Part shown: piece by piece, positions 7,584 through 13,833 of the stretch
Numbering within the stretch: the stretch's first letter is position 1
Layout of the letters: the number at the start of each line of letters is the position of its first letter
Assembly: GCA_905480065.1 (NCBI GenBank)
Contig: CAJQOV010000151.1
Coordinates: 1-14,087 of the forward strand
Length of the DNA stretch: 14,087 bases
DNA from: an uncultured Gammaproteobacteria bacterium
GTDB lineage: Bacteria > Pseudomonadota > Gammaproteobacteria > UBA9214
Reading direction: 5' to 3'
The notes under the pieces: model-generated
The model's input: only the letters and a program-made list of their open reading frames with translations
The model's database searches: none
What the model was told of the DNA's origin: nothing
Translations under genes and position numbers: made by a program

Positions 7584-8447
7584 CTATCTGCCTGGATTGA
7601 ATTTGAAATTGATTTCCCGGAAATGATTGAACAGTTCCGGGTCAGTCGGCAACGGCAAGGGTGACGCCTTCAGTACCGCGGACTCCACCGAGCGATCGAA
7701 TACCGGATCGCCACTGCTCTGGATGACGCTGGCACCCACCACTTCGCCACCCGGTATCAGCCGCACCTTGACCACGCAGACCAGACCTTCCGGGCTGCCC
7801 GGCGGGCGTATCCAGTTGCGGTTCACCTTGTCCTGGATATACGGAATGTACTGCGACAGTGCGCTCTGCGCACGTGCCTGCTGCTGTTCCGCCGCCAGTT
7901 GCGCCTGCAAGTCCGACTCCGCCTTGCGGCGTGCGGCAGCCTCGGCCTCGGCCTTCTGTTTCGCCGCGGCGGCCGCCTTCTGCTTGGCTTCCGCCGCCGC
8001 CTTTTGCTTGGCCTCAGCCGCGGCCTTTTCCTGCGCCTGCTGCGCGGCCTTTTGCCTGGCCGCGACTGCCGCCTTCTGCTTGGCTTCCGCCGCCGCCTTT
8101 TGCTTCGCCTCGGCCGCGGCCTTTTCCTTCGCCTGCTGCGCGGCCTTTTGCTGCGCCTGCTGCTCGGTCTTCTGCTTTGCCTCGGCCTGTTTTTTCACCT
8201 CGGCGGCGGCCTTTTCGCTGGCCTGCTGTTCGGCCTTGCGCTGCGCATCGGCCTCGGCCTGCTTGCGCTGCTCGATCTGCTTGAGCGGATCCTCCGTCAC
8301 CAGCTCGGCCTGGATCGGGACGTTGCTGCCGGGCGCGGTCACCTTCGGCGTCCAGTCCAGCCCGACGATCAGCAGCGCCAGCAATACCAGGTGCATCAGC
8401 ACCGCATAGGCAAAGGCGCGCGGGTTCTCGCGGATCACTTTCAGCAT
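7584..8447 (-). CDS. tolA: TolA, inner-membrane energy transducer of the Tol-Pal system
   Basis: TolA is driven by the TolQR motor and reaches across the periplasm to TolB and Pal. The 287-aa product has domain I with a single N-terminal membrane helix (about 12-30, VLMHLVLLALLIVGL), domain II as a long Ala/Lys/Gln/Glu helix (about 55-195) and domain III (about 197-287) with SQYIPYIQDKVNRNW, the conserved opening of the globular C-terminus. It is shorter than E. coli TolA (421 aa), mainly in domain II. Domain II contains a recent 32-residue tandem duplication. Only one Cys (224) is present in domain III, so the disulphide found in E. coli TolA cannot form. The gene starts 9 nt after tolR. Confidence 0.96.
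   Translation of the reverse strand: MLKVIRENPRAFAYAVLMHLVLLALLIVGLDWTPKVTAPGSNVPIQAELVTEDPLKQIEQRKQAEADAQRKAEQQASEKAAAEVKKQAEAKQKTEQQAQQKAAQQAKEKAAAEAKQKAAAEAKQKAAVAARQKAAQQAQEKAAAEAKQKAAAEAKQKAAAAAKQKAEAEAAARRKAESDLQAQLAAEQQQARAQSALSQYIPYIQDKVNRNWIRPPGSPEGLVCVVKVRLIPGGEVVGASVIQSSGDPVFDRSVESAVLKASPLPLPTDPELFNHFREINFKFNPGR
7978..8151. repeat. 96-bp tandem duplication within tolA domain II
   Basis: Copies begin at TTCTGCTTGGCTTCCGCC at 7978 and again at 8074, a shift of exactly 96 bp (32 codons). About 78 bp of each copy align with roughly four mismatches. The protein repeat is KAAQQA(K/Q)EKAAAEAKQK... at residues 101 and 133. The period keeps the frame, so copy number changes would lengthen or shorten the TolA helix without breaking it. 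Confidence 0.8.
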
Positions 8448-8456
8448 CGCTGCGGC

Positions 8457-8882
8457 CTAACGCTCCGGCGGCTCGGTTACCAGGCCGACATTGGAAATCT
8501 CCGCGCGCTGCAGCAGTACCAGCGCCCCGATCACGGCACCGTAATCCACCGAGTGATCACCGCGCACCAGCACACGCTTGCCGGGCTGGCGGCGCAACAC
8601 GGCAGCTATATTGTGCACCAGCGTGTCGGCATCCACCGGATCGCCCGGGACATCGCCCACGTTGAGATAGAGCTGTCCGGCGGCATCGACACTGACCACC
8701 AGCGGTTCCTTGTCCTGGTCATCCACCGGGTTGGCGTCTGCCTGCGGCAGGTCCACCTTGACGCCCTGGGTCAGCAGCGGCGCCGTCACCATGAAAATCA
8801 CCAGCATCACCAGCATGACGTCGATGTACGGCACGACGTTGATCTCGGCCATGGGTTTTTTGCGGACTCGATGACGGGCCAT
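8457..8882 (-). CDS. tolR: TolR, proton-motive-force motor subunit (ExbD/TolR family)
   Basis: This inner-membrane protein forms the Tol motor with TolQ. The 141-aa product has a basic N-terminus (MARHRVRKKPM), one membrane helix (about 16-36) starting NVVPYIDVMLVMLVIFMV, and a periplasmic domain (about 45-141) with VLVRGDHSVDYGAVIGALVL. Asp21 is in the position of the essential proton-carrying Asp23 of E. coli TolR. Length is normal. It starts 15 nt after tolQ and ends 9 nt before tolA, with weak Shine-Dalgarno sequences at both junctions, which suggests translational coupling in one transcript. Confidence 0.97.
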   Translation of the reverse strand: MARHRVRKKPMAEINVVPYIDVMLVMLVIFMVTAPLLTQGVKVDLPQADANPVDDQDKEPLVVSVDAAGQLYLNVGDVPGDPVDADTLVHNIAAVLRRQPGKRVLVRGDHSVDYGAVIGALVLLQRAEISNVGLVTEPPER

Positions 8883-8897
8883 GTCTGCTGCTACCGG

Positions 8898-9584
8898 TTA
8901 CTCGCTGCGCTCGGGGTGGGCCTGGCGATGCAGGATGGTAGAGAATTCTTCCAGGAAATTGTCGTAGCGGTTGATCAGCCGCTCGACATCGTTGGAATAG
9001 CGGTTGTAGGCGATCACCGCCGGGATGGCGGCGAACAGGCCCATGGCGGTGGCGATCAACGCCTCGGCAATGCCGGGCGCGACCATCGACAGCGTTGCCT
9101 GCTGAGCATTACCCAGTCCGCGAAACGAATTCATGATGCCCCACACGGTACCGAACAGGCCGACGTAGGGACTGGTGGAACCCACCGTGGCCAGAAACGA
9201 CAGGTGCGTCTCGAGATCATCGGTCTCGCGTGACAACACCACGCGCATTACGCGTTGTGCGCCTTCCACCACGCTGCGCGAGTCGGTGCCGACCTGTTTG
9301 CGCAGGCGCGCGAATTCACTGAACCCGGCCTGGAAAATCCCCGCCATGCCGATTGCCTCGTCCTTGCTGGAGGCAATCTCGCGGTACAGCGTGCCGAGAT
9401 CACCGCCGGCCCAGAAGCGGTCCTCGAAATCGTCTGCTGCCTCCTGCGCATCGATCAGTGCCGCGCGGCGCCGGAAGATCATGGTCCAGGACACCATGGA
9501 CACGCCCAGCAACAGCAGCATCACCAGCTTCACCACCACGCTGGCGCCCATGATCAGGTGGAAAAAGGACAGATCAGTCGACAT
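8898..9584 (-). CDS. tolQ: TolQ, proton channel subunit of the Tol motor (MotA/TolQ/ExbB family)
   Basis: The 228-aa product matches the usual TolQ length. It has three membrane segments (about 12-34, 131-155 and 169-194) and a cytoplasmic loop between the first two. The family signature GSTSPYVGLFGTVWGIMNSF (135-154) and the helix IAEALIATAMGLFAAIPAVIAYNRY are clear. The frame is open to 9653, but AAGGAG at 9592-9597 lies 7 nt before the ATG at 9584, and MSTDLSFFHLI is a typical TolQ start. The start lies inside the end of ybgC, an 11-nt overlap, so the two genes are translationally linked. Confidence 0.97.
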   Translation of the reverse strand: MSTDLSFFHLIMGASVVVKLVMLLLLGVSMVSWTMIFRRRAALIDAQEAADDFEDRFWAGGDLGTLYREIASSKDEAIGMAGIFQAGFSEFARLRKQVGTDSRSVVEGAQRVMRVVLSRETDDLETHLSFLATVGSTSPYVGLFGTVWGIMNSFRGLGNAQQATLSMVAPGIAEALIATAMGLFAAIPAVIAYNRYSNDVERLINRYDNFLEEFSTILHRQAHPERSE

Positions 9585-9987
9585 CCGGAAGCTCCTTGAC
9601 AATGAAATCGGGTAACGGGCGTGGCCGGAACGTAGCGGCATCGAGGCAGGCAATCTTCACCGTACCGGTACACAGCGGCGTGTCCGGCTCGCTACCGCGG
9701 GTGATGACCTGGCGAAACGTCAGGCTCGCGCGGCCATGCTGCTGGATTTCGGCAGTGACCTCGAGCAAATCGTTGAACCGTGCCGGCGACAGAAACTCCA
9801 GGCTGGCGGAACGCACCGCAAACAGCAGGCCAGTGTCAGTGAGCAGACGATCCTGCTCGAATCCCAACTCACGCATCCACTCGGTCCTGGCGCGCTCCAT
9901 GAAGCGTAAATAGTTGGCGTAATATACCACGCCACCGCTGTCGGTATCCTCGTAATATATGCGTACCTGCCACTGGAAAACCGCCAC
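9574..9987 (-). CDS. ybgC: YbgC, hot-dog-fold acyl-CoA thioesterase of the Tol-Pal operon
   Basis: YbgC belongs to the 4-hydroxybenzoyl-CoA thioesterase-like hot-dog family and is the usual first gene of the tol-pal operon; in E. coli it acts on acyl-CoA or acyl-ACP at the membrane. The core motif YYEDTDSGGVVYYANYLRFM (11-30) with Asp16 as the likely catalytic residue and ERARTEWMRELG are unmistakable. I chose a GTG start at 9987, giving 137 aa (E. coli YbgC 134 aa) and the N-terminus MAVFQWQVRIYYEDTD, which aligns with the family. AGGAG (9999-10003) is 11 nt upstream, slightly far. The frame is open to 10164, but that extension does not resemble the family and its ATG at 10038 lacks a Shine-Dalgarno sequence. 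Confidence 0.93.
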   Translation of the reverse strand: MAVFQWQVRIYYEDTDSGGVVYYANYLRFMERARTEWMRELGFEQDRLLTDTGLLFAVRSASLEFLSPARFNDLLEVTAEIQQHGRASLTFRQVITRGSEPDTPLCTGTVKIACLDAATFRPRPLPDFIVKELPDVD

Positions 9988-10089
9988 CCTGTATACGTCT
10001 CCTGTTGACCCTGTCAGGCCGGGAAAATTCCCTGCCATGCACACCGGATCGATCGATCCATCACCGGCGCCGGTTACAGACAGGCTCCA

Positions 10090-10117
10090 ATCATCATGAA
10101 ACGGCGCATGATTGCAA
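10090..10117 (-). promoter_or_regulatory. Weak candidate promoter upstream of ybgC
   Basis: On the minus strand TTGCAA (10112-10117) and GATGAT (10090-10095) are 16 nt apart, each matching sigma70 consensus at 4 of 6 positions. The position between the repeat and ybgC is plausible, but the match is weak. Confidence 0.2.
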
Positions 10118-10166
10118 ATGTCGTCGATCAGTGACAGGCAAGACACGGCAGGAAATCGCTGCACAA

Positions 10167-10300
10167 GTCATCCCACGCAGGCGGGGATCCGGTTACTCGC
10201 TGTAACGTTACCGGCTGGATGGTTTGCTGCGCTCACCCTGCGGGCCACCTGTCGGGCGTGCAACGCGCCAGCTGCTTTGGTCCGCTTGTGCGGAAATGAC
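10167..10300. repeat. 134-bp GTCAT...ATGAC palindromic repeat between ruvB and ybgC
   Basis: The element begins GTCATCCCACGC and ends GCGGAAATGAC. Its ends have the same form as those of the elements at 7392-7541 and 6010-6035. Each end can fold: ATCCC/GGGAT at the left (10169-10189) and TCCGC-TTGT-GCGGA at the right. The interior differs from the tolA-tolB copy, so the family is defined by its ends. It would lie in the leader of a tol-pal transcript started just downstream of ruvB. Confidence 0.65.
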
Positions 10301-10335
10301 CGGCTTACCGGGAGAGGCCTTGCAGGAAATGCTCC

Positions 10336-10364
10336 GCTATAGTGCGAGGTTCGACTGCGCGCAA
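10336..10364 (-). promoter_or_regulatory. Candidate promoter for the ybgC-tol-pal operon
   Basis: On the minus strand TTGCGC (10359-10364) and TATAGC (10336-10341) are separated by exactly 17 nt, just past the ruvB stop. The -10 matches consensus at 4 of 6 positions and the -35 at 3 of 6. The location fits the start of the Tol-Pal operon. A transcript from here would carry the repeat element in its leader. Confidence 0.35.
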
Positions 10365-10410
10365 CGCTCACCGCAGAACGCGCCCCGGGCCTGGATCGAC
10401 TTGCGGCGGG

Positions 10411-11472
10411 CTACTGGGCTTCCCCGTCGGGTTCTGCGTCGAACAGCTGCAGCGATTCCTCCAGCAGGTGCACCGGTGGCTTCAGGCCGCAGTGCAGGTA
10501 AGCATTGCGCGTAGCGATACGTCCGCGCGGGGTACGCATGATATAGCCCTGCTGGATCAGGTAGGGTTCCAGCACATCCTCGATGGTGCCGCGTTCCTCG
10601 CCAATAGCCGCGGACAGGTTGTCCACGCCGACCGGCCCGCCACCGAATTTCTCGATAATGGTGCTCAGCAATTTCCGATCCTGGCTGTCGAAACCCAGCG
10701 TGTCGACATTGAGCATGGTCATCGCCGCATCTGCCACCTGCAGCGTGATACGGCCATCGGCCTTCACCTCGGCATAATCGCGCACCCGCCGTAACAGGCG
10801 GTTGGCGATACGCGGTGTCCCGCGGGAACGGCGTGCCAGTTCCATGGCGCCTTCCGCATCGATGTCGATCTTCAGGATGCCGGCTGCACGGCGCAGGATG
10901 ACGGCCAGGTCGGCCGTGTTGTAAAACTCCAGTCGTTGCACGATGCCGAAGCGGTCGCGCAACGGCGAGGTGAGCAGGCCGGCGCGCGTGGTGGCCCCGA
11001 CCAGGGTAAAGGGCGGCAGGTCGAGCTTGATGGAGCGCGCCGCCGGTCCCTCGCCGATCATGATGTCGAGCTGGAAATCCTCCATCGCCGGGTAGAGGAT
11101 CTCCTCCACGACCGGGCTGAGCCGGTGGATTTCGTCGACAAACAGCACGTCGTGCGGTTCCAGGTTGGTGAGCAGCGCGGCCAGGTCACCGGCCCGCTCC
11201 AGCACCGGCCCCGAGGTGTGGCGCAGGTTGGCGCCGATCTCGTTGGCGATGATGTGGGCCAGCGTGGTCTTGCCCAGCCCCGGCGGACCGAAGATCAGGG
11301 TGTGATCCAGGGCGTCCCCGCGCTGGCGCGCGGCCTGGATAAATATCTCCATTTGTTCAGATACTTGCGGCTGCCCCACGTAATCAGCGAGGCGCTGCGG
11401 TCGCACCGTGCGATCGAGGATTTCGTCCTCGCGCAGGCCCTTCGGGGATACCAGGCGGTCAGCTTCGATCAT
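10411..11472 (-). CDS. ruvB: RuvB, Holliday-junction branch-migration ATPase
   Basis: RuvB forms hexameric rings on DNA that, with RuvA, drive branch migration. The 353-aa product has the typical start MIEADRLVSP, the AAA+ Walker A GPPGLGKT (62-69), Walker B VLFVDEIH (109-116), sensor 1 in GATTRAG (159-165), the RSRGTPRIANRLLRRVRD helix (216-232) that carries sensor 2, and a C-terminal winged-helix domain ending RTPRGRIATRNAYLHCGL (313-330). Length is normal for the family. The ATG lies 38 nt after the ruvA stop without a clear Shine-Dalgarno sequence; the start rests on alignment with the family. It is the last gene of the ruvCAB set. Confidence 0.98.
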   Translation of the reverse strand: MIEADRLVSPKGLREDEILDRTVRPQRLADYVGQPQVSEQMEIFIQAARQRGDALDHTLIFGPPGLGKTTLAHIIANEIGANLRHTSGPVLERAGDLAALLTNLEPHDVLFVDEIHRLSPVVEEILYPAMEDFQLDIMIGEGPAARSIKLDLPPFTLVGATTRAGLLTSPLRDRFGIVQRLEFYNTADLAVILRRAAGILKIDIDAEGAMELARRSRGTPRIANRLLRRVRDYAEVKADGRITLQVADAAMTMLNVDTLGFDSQDRKLLSTIIEKFGGGPVGVDNLSAAIGEERGTIEDVLEPYLIQQGYIMRTPRGRIATRNAYLHCGLKPPVHLLEESLQLFDAEPDGEAQ

Positions 11473-11510
11473 GGGGCGCTAGTGTCCGCGCTGGAACGGC
11501 CGGAATCAAG

Positions 11511-12113
11511 TTATTGCACCATCGACTGCAGGGCCTGGCGGATGATTTCCTCGGAACTGAGCGTCTTGGTGTCGATCAGGCGCACCATGCGGCTGGCCTC
11601 CTGGGGTTTGTAGCCGAGGCCGACCAGCGCACTGACGGCGTCTTCGACCGGGCTGCCGATCGTCCGTGGGCGCTGCTGCCCGCTGCCGGCCAGCTCTTCC
11701 CCTGCGGCGGATTTTGGCAGGCGGTCGCGCAACTCGATGATCAGCCGCTCGGCGGTCTTCTTGCCGATGCCCGGCAACCGCACCAGCGCATCGGCATCTC
11801 CACCCTGCACACAGGCAATGAACTGGCGGCTGTCCATGCCGGACAGGATACCCAGCGCCAGTCGCGCACCTACCCCGTTGACCTTGAGCAGGTTGCGGAA
11901 CAACTCGCGATCCGCCAGCTGCAGGAAACCGTACAGGGTGTGCGCATCCTCGCGCACCGCGAGATGGGTATGCAGGGTAACCTCCTCGCCCACCGCCGGC
12001 AGGTCGTAGAAGGTAGTCATGGGTGCATCGACCTCGTAACCGACGCCCTGCACATCGACCAGCAGGCGTGGCGGCTGTTTGGCGAGGATGCGGCCACGCA
12101 GCAGGCCGATCAT
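11511..12113 (-). CDS. ruvA: RuvA, Holliday-junction-binding subunit
   Basis: RuvA tetramers bind four-way junctions and recruit RuvB. The 200-aa product has an OB-fold N-terminal domain beginning MIGLLRGRILAK, two helix-hairpin-helix motifs (LLKVNGVGARLALGIL at 75-90 and LVRLPGIGKKTAERLIIEL at 110-128), an acid- and Gly-rich linker (about 135-155) and the C-terminal RuvB-binding domain (155-200, SALVGLGYKPQEASRMV). Its ATG overlaps the ruvC TGA (ATGA), so the two are translationally coupled. The frame is open far upstream through ruvC in another reading frame; that part is a shadow. Confidence 0.97.
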   Translation of the reverse strand: MIGLLRGRILAKQPPRLLVDVQGVGYEVDAPMTTFYDLPAVGEEVTLHTHLAVREDAHTLYGFLQLADRELFRNLLKVNGVGARLALGILSGMDSRQFIACVQGGDADALVRLPGIGKKTAERLIIELRDRLPKSAAGEELAGSGQQRPRTIGSPVEDAVSALVGLGYKPQEASRMVRLIDTKTLSSEEIIRQALQSMVQ

Positions 12114-12628
12114 GACCGTGCCCCGTCGCGCAGGGCCTGCATCGACTGCATGCGCCGGCGGGTCTCGCGGTGATGACCGTGACAGATGGCGACGGCCAGT
12201 GCGTCGGCGGCATCGCTGGGCGGTGAGCGTTGCAGGGACAGCAGCACGCACATCATGTGCTGCACCTGTTCCTTGCTGGCGGCGCCGGTACCGACCACCG
12301 CCTGCTTGATCTCGCGCGCGGCGTATTCGTCCACCACCACGCCCTGCTGCACACCGGCGCAGATGGCGGCACCGCGCGCCTGGCCCAGCTTGAGCGCGGA
12401 GTCGGCGTTCTTGTTGAGAAACACGCGTTCGATGGCCAGTTCCCCGGGCTGGAACTCGGCGATGATGCGGCTGACACCGTCGAAGATGATACCGAGCCGT
12501 TCCGCCAGCGCATCGCCGCGGGTGCGGATACAGCCGCTGGCGACATAGCACAGGCGCTGGCCATCCTGGTCAACGATGCCGTACCCGGTAATCCGGGAGC
12601 CTGGGTCAATGCCAAGAATGCGCGTCAT
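12110..12628 (-). CDS. ruvC: RuvC, Holliday-junction resolvase
   Basis: RuvC cuts Holliday junctions symmetrically. The 172-aa product has the RNase H-like fold with the four catalytic acids in place: Asp8 in ILGIDPGS, Glu67 in LAIERVF, and Asp139 and Asp142 in SDAADALAVAICH. These match E. coli Asp7, Glu66, Asp138 and Asp141 with a shift of one. Length is normal. The start codon follows a poor Shine-Dalgarno context (GAGGG about 14 nt away), but MTRILGIDPG is the standard RuvC N-terminus. It begins the ruvCAB set and lies 346 nt after yebC, across the inverted-repeat element. Confidence 0.97.
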   Translation of the reverse strand: MTRILGIDPGSRITGYGIVDQDGQRLCYVASGCIRTRGDALAERLGIIFDGVSRIIAEFQPGELAIERVFLNKNADSALKLGQARGAAICAGVQQGVVVDEYAAREIKQAVVGTGAASKEQVQHMMCVLLSLQRSPPSDAADALAVAICHGHHRETRRRMQSMQALRDGARS

Positions 12629-12676
12629 GTGTGGCGGTGATACCCTCGTTTATCGGGACGTACGCAGACCAGTGAC

Positions 12677-12692
12677 CAGCATCATATAACAG
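12677..12692 (-). promoter_or_regulatory. Possible ruvC promoter -10 with a degenerate LexA-like half-palindrome
   Basis: On the minus strand CTGTTATATGATGCTG contains a TATGAT -10 word (12681-12686, 5 of 6 consensus) 52 nt before the ruvC ATG. The left half CTGT matches a LexA box (CTGT-N8-ACAG), but the right half is GCTG, which matches at 2 of 4. No convincing -35 lies 16-18 nt upstream. ruvAB is LexA-regulated in E. coli, which is why I looked here. The call is weak. Confidence 0.25.
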
Positions 12693-12739
12693 TCATCGTT
12701 GCCGCGATGAATAAATGTCGTGAATCTGTGCAGGCCTTG

Positions 12740-12956
12740 TAATGGCCACGGAATCCACGCAACAACACGGAAAAATAACAAACCTTTCGGCGTGGTTCCG
12801 TGGCTGTCACCCATGACGCATGAGGTGTGCTCCTGCCCCTGTCGACGCACCGACAGGAACGGGCCTGGCAGGCAATCTTTTTTTCTGAACACCCTTATGC
12901 GCTATCCATGACCGTGGATTTGTTTCCGTGTTGTTGCGTGGATTCCGTGGCCATTA
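12740..12956. repeat. 217-bp element with perfect 34-bp inverted terminal repeats between yebC and ruvC
   Basis: The left arm (12740-12773, TAATGGCCACGG...CACGGAAA) is the exact reverse complement of the right arm (12923-12956, TTTCCGTG...CCGTGGCCATTA). The 149-nt interior has a partial third copy of the arm (CGTGGTTCCGTGG at 12791-12803), a CCGTGGATTT word at 12912-12921 and a perfect hairpin CCTGTCG-ACGCAC-CGACAGG (12838-12857). No open frame in it is credible. It has the form of a MITE-like or intergenic repeat. In a yebC-ruvC transcript the arms could pair as a 34-bp stem. Confidence 0.85.
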
Positions 12957-12974
12957 TCCGCTTTCAGATTCCGC

Positions 12975-13721
12975 TCAGGCCAGTTGCGCCAGCACCTGCT
13001 CGGAGATGTCCGCGTTGGAATACACCTCCTGCACGTCGTCGAGGTCCTCGAGGCGCTCCAGCATGCGCACCATCTTCTCCGCGTCTTCCAGTTCCAGTGT
13101 AATGGTATTGGTCGCGCGCATGGTCACGCCGGCCTGCTCCGGCTCCAGCCCGGCCTGGACCATCGCCTCGCGCACATCGATGAACTGCTCCGGCTGGGTC
13201 AGCACGTCAAAGGAACCGTCCTCGTTGGCCTGCACGTCATCGGCGCCGGCTTCCAGCGCCGCCTCCATCAGTGCGTCCTCGTCGCTACCGGACGGATAGC
13301 TCAGCACGCCGGTCTTCACGAACTGGAACGCCACCGAGCCGTCGGTGCCGAGGTTGCCACCGACCTTGGTGAAGGCATGGCGCACCTCGGCCACAGTACG
13401 GTTGCGGTTATCGGTCATGCAATCGACCATCACCGCCACGCCACCGGGGCCATAGCCTTCGTAGCGCACCTCTTCGAAATTATCCCCGTCCTGCGCACCC
13501 GAGCCGCGCTTGATGGCACGCTCGATCGTGTCCCGGGTCATGTTGGCGGTCAGCGCCTTGTCGACCGCCATGCGCAAACGCGGGTTGGCGGACGGATCGG
13601 GATCGCCCATGCGCGCCGCCGTGGTGATTTCCCGGATCAGCTTGGTAAACAACTTGCCGCGCTTTGCATCCTGGGCATTCTTGCGATGCTGAATATTCGC
13701 CCACTTGCTGTGACCTGCCAT
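12975..13721 (-). CDS. yebC: YebC/TACO1-family translation and regulatory factor
   Basis: The 248-aa product opens with the family signature MAGHSKWANIQHRKNAQDAK and contains YEGYGPGGVAVMVDCMTDNR (87-106), RTVAEVRHAFTKVGGNLG (108-125) and VAFQF, all hallmarks of YebC (DUF28). Members were annotated as transcription regulators; bacterial and mitochondrial (TACO1) relatives have more recently been tied to relieving ribosome stalling at proline-rich stretches. Length is normal. GAGG lies about 10 nt before the ATG. It precedes ruvC, the usual gammaproteobacterial order, but is separated from it here by the inverted-repeat element. Confidence 0.97.
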   Translation of the reverse strand: MAGHSKWANIQHRKNAQDAKRGKLFTKLIREITTAARMGDPDPSANPRLRMAVDKALTANMTRDTIERAIKRGSGAQDGDNFEEVRYEGYGPGGVAVMVDCMTDNRNRTVAEVRHAFTKVGGNLGTDGSVAFQFVKTGVLSYPSGSDEDALMEAALEAGADDVQANEDGSFDVLTQPEQFIDVREAMVQAGLEPEQAGVTMRATNTITLELEDAEKMVRMLERLEDLDDVQEVYSNADISEQVLAQLA

Positions 13722-13761
13722 GTACGTGCTACCTCACAAAAAACCGAAGTGTCAGTTTATC

Positions 13762-13790
13762 ATTACAAGTAAAACCGACGATAACCACAA
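13762..13790 (-). promoter_or_regulatory. Candidate sigma70 promoter for yebC
   Basis: On the minus strand TTGTGG (13785-13790) and TGTAAT (13762-13767) are 17 nt apart. The -10 matches consensus at 5 of 6 positions and the -35 at 3 of 6. It lies about 40 nt before the yebC ATG in an AT-richer stretch. Placement and spacing are good; the -35 is weak. Confidence 0.45.
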
Positions 13791-13833
13791 TCCTGTTTTA
13801 TATACCCATCCGGCAAAAGATTTGCACTTGCAG

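Larger units (their letters stand above)
9988..10410. other. 423-nt non-coding gap between ruvB and ybgC
   Basis: No gene is supported here. The gap holds a palindromic repeat (10167-10300), candidate minus-strand promoters at 10336-10364 and 10090-10117, and the ybgC Shine-Dalgarno. Short open frames on either strand have no Shine-Dalgarno sequence, recognisable domain or suitable context. Confidence 0.6.

Noticed and set aside
7956..8151. CRISPR-like or minisatellite array
   Set aside because: The regular pattern is the codon repeat of the TolA helix. There are no unique spacers and the frame is kept throughout.
7899..9233. 444-codon plus-strand open frame over tolA, tolR and tolQ
   Set aside because: Its Leu/Arg/Gly-rich repeats are the antisense reading of the TolA Ala-Lys-Gln helix. 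Three well-supported genes occupy the other strand.
9988..10164. 59-residue N-terminal extension of YbgC
   Set aside because: No family resemblance, no Shine-Dalgarno sequence for its starts, and the GTG at 9987 gives the normal family length.
10224..10514. Plus-strand open frame in the ruvB-ybgC gap
   Set aside because: It begins inside a palindromic repeat and runs antisense into ruvB; it has no Shine-Dalgarno sequence and no domain.
12114..12551. Upstream part of the long open frame that ends as RuvA
   Set aside because: It is another frame of ruvC. RuvA starts at 12113 by family alignment and the ATGA overlap.
12838..12886. Plus-strand intrinsic terminator made of the CCTGTCG/CGACAGG hairpin and the TTTTTTT run
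   Set aside because: The hairpin and T-run are about 20 nt apart, the nearer GCCTG/CAGGC stem has a 1-nt loop, and no plus-strand gene would use it.
12650..12892. 80-codon minus-strand and 63-codon plus-strand open frames in the yebC-ruvC gap
   Set aside because: They run across the inverted-repeat element, have no Shine-Dalgarno sequence and give peptides with no recognisable features.
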